From Thermodesulfobacteriota bacterium (GTDB taxonomy: Bacteria > Desulfobacterota > DSM-4660 > Desulfatiglandales > Desulfatiglandaceae): a stretch of DNA of 34,731 nucleotides. The notes below the pieces were generated by a model that was given only the letters and a program-made list of their open reading frames with translations, was not told where the DNA came from and made no database searches. This document shows, one piece after another, positions 15,553 through 22,374 of this stretch. The stretch covers positions 1 through 34,731 of the forward strand of contig JANQDY010000143.1 in NCBI GenBank assembly GCA_028278625.1, read 5' to 3'. The first letter of the stretch is position 1; each line of letters starts with the position of its first letter. The translations under genes were made by a program, and so were the position numbers.

Positions 15553-17262
15553 ATGAACTTTTTGCGCGTTAACCTGACGTCTGGTTTGATTGCCCGGGAA
15601 GAGATTCCGGACCGTTATGCCGGTCTGGGCGGGCGCGGATTGACGTCCACCATGATCAACGACCGTGTTCCGGCGGATTGTGATCCGCTTGGGGAAGAGA
15701 ACCTCTTAATTTTTGCCCCGGGCTTTTTAAGCGGAACGCCGCTGGTCAACAGCGGAAGATTGTCTGTCGGCGCCAAGAGTCCGCTCACCGGCGGTATTAA
15801 AGAGAGCAATGTGGGTGGCGCCATGGCAAGTTCCCTTGCAAGGCTCGGGATCGGCGCCATCATCATCGAAGGGAGAGCAATTGAAAATGCATTGCATCTC
15901 TTGGTCATTGATGGTGAGGGGACCGGATCGCTGGTGGACGCCAACAAATATCGCCAAATGGGCAATTACGTTCTGGCCGAACGGCTGATGAAAGATTTCG
16001 GCAAAAGAAATGCCATCGCATCCATCGGCCCGGCAGGTGAGATGCGTTTAAAAAGCGCATCCATTCAAACCACTTCCCCTGACGGCATTCCCAGCCGGGC
16101 AGCGGCAAGAGGGGGGCTCGGCGCAGTGATGGGGGCCAAGGGGTTGAAAGCCCTTGTGGTCACCAGAGCGGGAAAATTGGCGCGTCCCATGGCAGATTCC
16201 CGGGGTTTCATGGAAGTCTCCAGGGAGTTTGCCGCCGCCATCAAACGAGATGGCTGGAGCGGCAGCGTTCTTCCGGAATATGGGACGGCCAGCATACTGG
16301 CCAATACCGACGCATCCGTTGCCCTGCCCACACGAAACGCCAGTCAGGGAAGCTTCGAAGGAGCGGACAAAATCGATGGCGATGCCGTTGCCCATACCAT
16401 ACGGCAACGTGGCGGAAAAACGACCCACAAAGGATGCAGTCAGTGCATTATCAACTGTTCCAATGTGTATGTGGATAGGTCCGGCAAACCCATCACCGCG
16501 GCCCTGGAGTACGAAACACTCTGGGCCATGGGGGCCATGACCGGAATCGATGACCTGGATGCCATCGCCCGGCTGGACTTTCTGTGTGACGATATGGGAC
16601 TGGACACCATGAACACGGGTGTGGCGCTGGCCGTCGCCATGGATGCAGGGGTCATTCCTTTTGGTGACGCCCGGGCAGCCATCGAGTTGGTTCTGTCTGT
16701 ACTCAAAGAAACAACCTTTGGGAGTCTCATAGGCCACGGACCGGAAGCCGTGGGCCATCATTTGAATCATTCCAGGGTGCCCACCGTAAAAGGGCAGAGC
16801 ATTGCCGGATACGATCCGCGCGCCATGCCGGGGATGGGGATCACATACGCCACAAGCCCCATGGGGAGTGACCACACAGCCGGCTTCGTGGGAGGTGCTG
16901 GAGGATCGATCGATACCCTGCAGAATGCGTCCAGATCCTCACAGCTGCACATGGCCGCAATGGACAGCATGGGATTGTGCATGTTTGCCCAGTCCGGCGG
17001 CATGGACAACCTGTTTAAGGCTGTGAGCGCAATGATTGGCAAGCCCTTTGGTTCCAAAGAATGGCAGCAACTGGGGCTGCGCTGCCTGACGGCGGAGATC
17101 GATTTCAATCAACGCGCCGGCCTGACAAACAAAGACGACCGCCTTCCGGACATGTTTCACAATGAATCGCTGTCACCGCACCATGGAACCGTCCCCTATC
17201 CGGAAGTTGATCTTCATGGGACATTTGCGGGAGTCAGAGAAACGCTGAAGACACAGGAATGA
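15553..17262 (+). CDS. Tungsten-dependent aldehyde:ferredoxin oxidoreductase family protein
   Basis: 569 residues of the AOR family. N-terminal domain: RVNLTSG, YAGLGGRGLTS, FAPGFLSGTP, GRLSVGAKSPLTGG and ESNVGG, the bis-tungstopterin-binding pattern. The 4Fe-4S ligands are C295, C298 and C302 (GCSQCIINC) plus C476 in the C-terminal domain. YATSPMGSDHTAG (432-444) carries the active-site His. AOR oxidises aldehydes to acids with ferredoxin, or runs in reverse on acids when ferredoxin is strongly reduced. It needs no signal peptide and is cytoplasmic. Ribosome binding site: GAGGGG, 6 bases before the ATG. Partners are the flavoredoxin-like gene before it and the convergent acyl-CoA synthetase after it. 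The exact aldehyde is unknown. Confidence 0.93.
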   Translation: MNFLRVNLTSGLIAREEIPDRYAGLGGRGLTSTMINDRVPADCDPLGEENLLIFAPGFLSGTPLVNSGRLSVGAKSPLTGGIKESNVGGAMASSLARLGIGAIIIEGRAIENALHLLVIDGEGTGSLVDANKYRQMGNYVLAERLMKDFGKRNAIASIGPAGEMRLKSASIQTTSPDGIPSRAAARGGLGAVMGAKGLKALVVTRAGKLARPMADSRGFMEVSREFAAAIKRDGWSGSVLPEYGTASILANTDASVALPTRNASQGSFEGADKIDGDAVAHTIRQRGGKTTHKGCSQCIINCSNVYVDRSGKPITAALEYETLWAMGAMTGIDDLDAIARLDFLCDDMGLDTMNTGVALAVAMDAGVIPFGDARAAIELVLSVLKETTFGSLIGHGPEAVGHHLNHSRVPTVKGQSIAGYDPRAMPGMGITYATSPMGSDHTAGFVGGAGGSIDTLQNASRSSQLHMAAMDSMGLCMFAQSGGMDNLFKAVSAMIGKPFGSKEWQQLGLRCLTAEIDFNQRAGLTNKDDRLPDMFHNESLSPHHGTVPYPEVDLHGTFAGVRETLKTQE

Positions 17263-17353
17263 AAGAGATCCAACCCTATACCGGCCTTTATAACCGGTCC
17301 ATATCGTACAGCAAAACATTACATTGAGAATTCCTTTTCTGCCATGCGCCAAT

Positions 17354-19450
17354 TTAAGTCTGTTCCTTGATCCGAATACGGATGTCCAGCGGCAAAACCC
17401 CTTTTGAAAACACCCGAACCGGGTTGAGGTCCAACTCCAGGATTTGGGAATTGGCGGCCACGATCCGGGACACCCGTACCACCAGGTCAACGAAAGCGTC
17501 AACGTCGCCTGTGGATTGGCCCCTGGCGCCCGACAGAAGAGAATAGGCTTTGAGGCGTTTCAGGCAGCTTTTTACTCTCTCGGAATTGGCCGGGCAGAGA
17601 TGAACAGCAAAATCGCTGAACAATTCCATGTAAATGCCGCCCATGCCGAAAAGGATCACCGGGCCGAAAACCGGATCCTGCTTTGCTCCGATGAAAAGAT
17701 CGTGCCCCGAATCGGCCATTTCAACGACACGAACGCCACTGAAACGCGCTTCGGGTTTGTGGACTTTCAGGCTCTTTTGAATGGCGCCAAAAGCATCCCT
17801 GGCCTGGACACGGTCCCGAATATCCGTGATGACCCCTCCCACGTCTGACTTGTGCAGGGCATCCGGGCTGATGACCTTCATGACCAGCGGGAAATCCAAC
17901 CGGTCCAAAACACTCTCCAGTTCTTCCAGGTCGGCAGCTGTCCGTGCCCTGGGCACATCAATGCCGTATAACTTCAAAAGGTCCATTGACGCTTCGCCCA
18001 GATCTCCGGTGTGTTGTTCCAGCCAAATCCCGGCTGCCTGGTTTTCTTCTTCTTCGACAACATGTCCTGAGGTTGTTTCAACAGGTTCCCTTGTGTGATA
18101 CCTCATCTGCATGGCCATGGCCCGCACCAATTCCTCGGCGCTGTTGAAAACGGGAACGTTAATGGCTTGTTTGAATTGTGAGAGTCCCGGGCTGATGAGG
18201 GCGGCCCCAAGTGGTTTGCCCGAGGACAATATGGCTCCCCAGGCTTCCTTGGACAGATCGGTGCGAAACAGAACTTTGAAAAAGCTGTCCCCCGATGGCA
18301 GTTGTGGTGAGAAACTCACGTACAGTGCTCCGTCAACGGCTTCGGAATGCATGACCGAGCAGATCACATGTGCCACGAATTGGGGATCGTAGATATCTCC
18401 CATGTCCAAAGGGTTCGAAAACTTGATGACCCCGGCATTGGAAAAATTGTGAAGACTGTCATAAAAGGACTCTCCCAACTCGGCGAATTCAAAGCCCGCC
18501 TTTTCACACAAGTCGGCCATCACGACCGACATGCCGCCCGCCGGGCTCATGACCATAACGCTACGACCTCTCATGGGCGGTAACTTGAAGGCTTTGGAGA
18601 CGGCCAAAAAATCATGAAAATGGGCAATCCTGATGATTCCGGCCTCCTCGCAGACCGAATCCAAAATGGCGTCATCGCTGCTTACGGCCGCCGTGTGGCT
18701 CATGGCCGCCCTTTTTCCCGAGGCGGTGGTATTGGATTTGTATAAGACGACCGGTTTGTCTATTTCGGAAGCAATACGGGCCAAATCCCGGCCCCGGCTG
18801 ATGCTTTCCAGATACATGCAGATGATTTCCGTTTCCGGATCCTGGCCCAGGTATTCCAAAAAATCAACTTCGTCCAGGTCCAGCTTGTTGCCGATACTGG
18901 CGAATTTGGCCATCCCCAAGTTTTCATCTTTGAAATAATTCAAGATCATCAGACCGACGCCCCCGGATTGACTGACGATTGAGATATTTCCCTTGGGTGG
19001 CTTGATGAGGGGAGTAAACGGAAAGCATAGCCCATTTTTGGTGTTGGCCACGGTCAGGCCGTTGGGTCCCACAAAACGGATACCGTACTTCCGGGCGTTT
19101 TCCAGTGTCCGGCGGGCCAGGTCTTCTCCACTCCTGCCAAATTCAGTGAAACCGCCACTGGGGATGGCCATGCGCTGAACTCCCATTTTGCCGCATCTCT
19201 CTACCATGCTGGGAACCATTCTGGCCGGAACGAGGCTGTACACCAAGTCCGGCACCACCGGCAGGTCTTCTATGTTACGAAACATGCGGATGCCGTCCAC
19301 GTATGCGTCGTCGCTTCTTGAGCTAACGCCGAATATTTGGCCTCGGTAGCCCCATCGCAGCATGTTTTCCAGGCTCAGACGAGGAATATTGGTGGGCTTG
19401 GAGGAAAGCCCCACCATTGCAATGGAGAGGGGATTGAATATCTTTTCCAT
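17354..19450 (-). CDS. ADP-forming acyl-CoA synthetase (fused alpha and beta subunits)
   Basis: 698 residues. Order: CoA-binding Rossmann domain (1-130, IAMVGLSSKP), succinyl-CoA-ligase-like domains (about 150-440) with the phosphohistidine loop AMSHTAAVSSDD (H252), and a C-terminal ATP-grasp domain (about 475-698) with FPLVMKVISPDALHKSDVGG (H533 in the swinging loop). This is the single-chain layout of acetate:CoA ligase (ADP-forming); acyl-CoA + ADP + Pi gives acid + CoA + ATP, reversibly. No GNAT domain follows, so it is not a PatZ-type acetyltransferase. Start at 19450: AAGGAG lies 6 bases upstream, whereas 19468 lacks a site. Convergent with AOR. Confidence 0.93.
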   Translation of the reverse strand: MEKIFNPLSIAMVGLSSKPTNIPRLSLENMLRWGYRGQIFGVSSRSDDAYVDGIRMFRNIEDLPVVPDLVYSLVPARMVPSMVERCGKMGVQRMAIPSGGFTEFGRSGEDLARRTLENARKYGIRFVGPNGLTVANTKNGLCFPFTPLIKPPKGNISIVSQSGGVGLMILNYFKDENLGMAKFASIGNKLDLDEVDFLEYLGQDPETEIICMYLESISRGRDLARIASEIDKPVVLYKSNTTASGKRAAMSHTAAVSSDDAILDSVCEEAGIIRIAHFHDFLAVSKAFKLPPMRGRSVMVMSPAGGMSVVMADLCEKAGFEFAELGESFYDSLHNFSNAGVIKFSNPLDMGDIYDPQFVAHVICSVMHSEAVDGALYVSFSPQLPSGDSFFKVLFRTDLSKEAWGAILSSGKPLGAALISPGLSQFKQAINVPVFNSAEELVRAMAMQMRYHTREPVETTSGHVVEEEENQAAGIWLEQHTGDLGEASMDLLKLYGIDVPRARTAADLEELESVLDRLDFPLVMKVISPDALHKSDVGGVITDIRDRVQARDAFGAIQKSLKVHKPEARFSGVRVVEMADSGHDLFIGAKQDPVFGPVILFGMGGIYMELFSDFAVHLCPANSERVKSCLKRLKAYSLLSGARGQSTGDVDAFVDLVVRVSRIVAANSQILELDLNPVRVFSKGVLPLDIRIRIKEQT

Positions 19451-19556
19451 CTTTGCTCCTTCTTTCATCGGTGATTAACTTTTTATCGTATTTGTCTTAT
19501 ACTGTCATTCTCCGCTTATGATATGCAACTCGAAACCATTGTCCAAGGACGGAACC

Positions 19557-20666
19557 ATGAAAAGAATCAGCATTCTCATATTGATCATTATCGCCTTTTT
19601 CTGCTGGGGTTGTAGTGATAGCAATGACGCTTCAGACCGCAAAGGTTCACTGTACACCGGACCGATCGCCTTTACACCCATGATAACGGAGGGATTGACC
19701 TTCGGTATTGAGATGGCGGTCCTTGCGGATAATGAAGAAAGATCCCTCATCGTGGACACCGGGAGCATATACTACTTTCTCGGAAGCAAAGACAACAGCC
19801 AGGATCTCCCGTGTCCCTCACCGGATAGTTACACATACGGAGGGGGTGTCGCGTTTTTCTGTCCGGAAGAGACCTTCCTTGTGGTCAAAAGCATCTTCGA
19901 CTGGTACGAAATACTGATTTTCCAAAGAATCAAAATGGGACGCGCATATTTTACGGAGTGGCCGGGTCCTCCCTATGGGATCATTGGACTGTCCGCAAAC
20001 CTGATTGGTGAAAACAGAGAGAATATGCTTCCGGTGGTCCACCAACTGGAACCGGACCATTTGTCCTTTTCTTTTCCGGACGGATTGTTGAATCCGGGGT
20101 TTTTCCAGTTTGACGGGATCGGCGGCGCCGATGCCGACGCCCGGAGAATCCCCCTGGTGAGCCCGGATACACTGGCGTATGGCTATACGGCGAGGCTTGT
20201 GAGAATCGAGTATTATGCGGATGAAGTGCTGGAGGCCGCCGTTTTGAACAATGCCGACGGTGTTTACATTGTCACCGCTGAGACAAGTGAGCGGATCGCC
20301 GATGACCTCATCGCTTTCTTTGATACGGGGACAACGCTCCCCGTCGTCATTTTTGACGGCGACATATCACTCCTTTCCGATAACGTACCGGAAGGTATCA
20401 TCTTGCCCGAAGACGATGCCCCGCTGTATGACGAAGTGGTGGCGGTATTTGAGGATGAATCTGGATCGGAGTTAAGGCTTGGGTCCGGGGATGTCTCCGT
20501 GTGGCAGCCGGGTAACCCGTGGGCCAGGGTTTTGACAGGGCCGCCCGTGCCGGACGACACCGGGCTGCTCGTATACATTCTCGGCCTTAATTTCATTGGC
20601 CATTACGATTTTCAGTTCGATTTCAGCGGTGGAAAAGCCACTCATGTGACATTCTTTGAAAGGTAG
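19557..20666 (+). CDS. Lipoprotein with pepsin-like (A1) aspartic protease layout
   Basis: 369 residues. A lipoprotein signal (hydrophobic 4-15, then CWGC with C19 as the lipid-modified Cys) anchors it to the envelope. The mature part reads like a two-lobed pepsin: SLIVDTGS (D67), GIIGLSANLIG (pepsin's GILGL region), a LSFSFPDGLLNPGFFQFDGIGG stretch matching the interlobe G..FGG strand, LIAFFDTGTTLP (D256), and an LGLNFIGHYDFQFD ending like pepsin's LGDxFxRxYxxxFD. Mature length (350) also fits. The two catalytic Asp motifs are 189 residues apart, near the pepsin spacing. Bacterial pepsin homologues exist but are rare. The flap Tyr is not certain. It has its own start with AAGGACGG and diverges from the acyl-CoA synthetase; function is unknown. 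Confidence 0.75.
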   Translation: MKRISILILIIIAFFCWGCSDSNDASDRKGSLYTGPIAFTPMITEGLTFGIEMAVLADNEERSLIVDTGSIYYFLGSKDNSQDLPCPSPDSYTYGGGVAFFCPEETFLVVKSIFDWYEILIFQRIKMGRAYFTEWPGPPYGIIGLSANLIGENRENMLPVVHQLEPDHLSFSFPDGLLNPGFFQFDGIGGADADARRIPLVSPDTLAYGYTARLVRIEYYADEVLEAAVLNNADGVYIVTAETSERIADDLIAFFDTGTTLPVVIFDGDISLLSDNVPEGIILPEDDAPLYDEVVAVFEDESGSELRLGSGDVSVWQPGNPWARVLTGPPVPDDTGLLVYILGLNFIGHYDFQFDFSGGKATHVTFFER

Positions 20667-20679
20667 CTGCCTGCTCCCT

Positions 20680-22239
20680 TCATGTCCAGCGGGCCAGAAT
20701 CTGTTCCAATGCTTTTTTTTCCACGGGTTTGGAAACATGATCATTCATTCCCGCTGAAAGGCAAGCCTCCCGGTTTTCCTCTCCCGTGTGACCGGTCATG
20801 GCGACGATAGGAACATCCCTTCGAATTTTGGGCGATTTGCGAATGGCCTTCGTCGCTAGAAAGCCATCCATTTCAGGCATCTGGCAGTCCATGAGCACCA
20901 GGTCAAAGGGCTCCTGCTCCAAGGCCTTCAATGCCGCTTTTCCGTTGTTCGCCACGACCGCCGAATGCCCTTGCCGTTCCACCATTCGGACCATCAGTTT
21001 CTGATTAACCGGATTATCCTCCGCAATGAGAACCCGAACGAAACGAGCGTTCCTTTTTGTCGCCGGGGTTGAGGTATCGGGGTCGGGCCTTTTCTCAAGG
21101 GGCAGATTGGGACAAACCGTCTTGAAAACGGTTCCTTTCTCGGGCGATGTGATAAAGGATACTCGGCCTTTCAGGTACCGTTCCGTCAATAGTTTGATGC
21201 TGTATGTGCCGAGTCCCCTGCCGGTGCCCTTGGTGGAAAAAGAGCGTTGAAAGATCTGCAATTGAGTGTCCAATTCCATAAATTCCGCATTGTGAACCCA
21301 GAATGCTATCCCCCGGTCCGTGGCTTCACATCCGATTGTCACGGTACCGCCGCAAGGGGACGCCTCCAGGGCGTTCTTGACCATGTTTCCCACCACCCGC
21401 CGCAAAAGGGCCCGGTCTGTTATGATGGTACGCCCATAAGATTCATCTGCAATTCGAATGTGGCGGCCGCGGGCCACTTCATGCCCAGTGTAGGTATTGG
21501 CGATTTCTTCCAAAAAATCCCATGTGTTGAAAGCGCTGGGATGGGCCGCCAACGCCTCATTTTCGGCGGCCGCCAATTGTTGCTGCGCCTGAATTTCTTC
21601 GATCAGATCATTTGAAAGCCGCAAAATAATATCCTTGAATTCATCCAGTTCTCCGGGGCTGGCTTCTCTGATCAATTCGGCGGATCCCCTCAAACCGCCC
21701 GCGGTATTTAAAATATCGTGAAAGAAAATCCGTTCCAGAAATTCCCGACGCTTTTCGTGACTGATGTCCGTCACGGTCACCACCGTAAACAGGGTCCCGC
21801 CCATATCCAGCGGGTTTGCCCAGATGCGCAGGTCCAGGGCGTCCCCCTTTTGATCCTGAATAATCCTGCACTCCTGCACGTCGGCCATGTTTTTCTGACT
21901 GGAAACGATGGCTTTCGCCGCGCCGCAGGTGCCGCAAAAAACCGTGGTGCCGCAACCGCTTTCGGATTCAAAAGCATGGGCGCATTGCCACACCTCTCCC
22001 GGGCGCATGCCGAAAACCGATGCCTTTTCTTCATCCTTGATATTCAGGTTGCGACAAAGGCTTTGATTCGCATATACGATCTGTCGCTCCCGGTTCAGTA
22101 CAAGGACGATATCGGGGACGGCATCGAGCATTTTGATCATCAGCGGTCTGTCTTCAAATAGCCCCCGCTGCCGCTCAATCTCATGACCTGAAACGCGCTT
22201 GGCTGAAGCCAGTTCAGCTCGAACTTGCTGATGCGCCAT
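20680..22239 (-). CDS. Hybrid histidine kinase: Cys-rich PAS, HATPase, receiver
   Basis: 519 residues, no TM segments, so cytoplasmic. PAS domain at about 30-160 with a Cys/His cluster C86, H88, C96, C102, C105 (CAHA...GCGTTVFCGTCG) that could hold metal or act as a redox switch. Phospho-acceptor H174 in FFHDILN, then an ATPase with NMVKNALEAS (N285/N289) and GTGRGLGTYSIKLL. C-terminal receiver: AEDNPVNQK (D408), phospho-acceptor D451 in LVLMDCQMPEMDG, and the conserved Lys in VSKPV. I chose the ATG at 22239, which follows GGAGG; the frame extends to 22308 without a site. It lies downstream of, and codirectional with, the phosphatase fusion (135-base gap) and ends 13 bases from the convergent lipoprotein. 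No response-regulator gene is adjacent. Confidence 0.9.
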   Translation of the reverse strand: MAHQQVRAELASAKRVSGHEIERQRGLFEDRPLMIKMLDAVPDIVLVLNRERQIVYANQSLCRNLNIKDEEKASVFGMRPGEVWQCAHAFESESGCGTTVFCGTCGAAKAIVSSQKNMADVQECRIIQDQKGDALDLRIWANPLDMGGTLFTVVTVTDISHEKRREFLERIFFHDILNTAGGLRGSAELIREASPGELDEFKDIILRLSNDLIEEIQAQQQLAAAENEALAAHPSAFNTWDFLEEIANTYTGHEVARGRHIRIADESYGRTIITDRALLRRVVGNMVKNALEASPCGGTVTIGCEATDRGIAFWVHNAEFMELDTQLQIFQRSFSTKGTGRGLGTYSIKLLTERYLKGRVSFITSPEKGTVFKTVCPNLPLEKRPDPDTSTPATKRNARFVRVLIAEDNPVNQKLMVRMVERQGHSAVVANNGKAALKALEQEPFDLVLMDCQMPEMDGFLATKAIRKSPKIRRDVPIVAMTGHTGEENREACLSAGMNDHVSKPVEKKALEQILARWT

Positions 22240-22352
22240 GATGGTTCCTCCGGCGATTGTGTCTGCACATGATCTTCGAATAATAACCATGTCTTTGGCA
22301 GAGCGCAAGCGATCCTTTCCAAGGCCGGGACCCGGTGAAGGTGTTGTTGGTG

Positions 22353-22367
22353 CGGGATTAAATCCCG
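22353..22367. other. Hairpin in the gap between phosphatase fusion and kinase genes
   Basis: CGGGAT-TAA-ATCCCG is a perfect 6-bp stem a few bases past the end of the fusion gene. On the plus strand GTTTT follows, but the genes run on the minus strand, where no T-run follows; its role as a terminator for them is weak. Confidence 0.35.
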
Positions 22368-22374
22368 GGCGTTT

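Noticed and set aside
16048..16875. 275-codon minus-strand ORF
   Set aside because: Antisense shadow of the AOR gene, whose frame has all expected motifs.
17280..17298. ACCGG-N9-CCGGT as terminator between AOR and acyl-CoA synthetase
   Set aside because: Only 5 bp of stem with a loose loop and no T-run; too weak to list as a feature.
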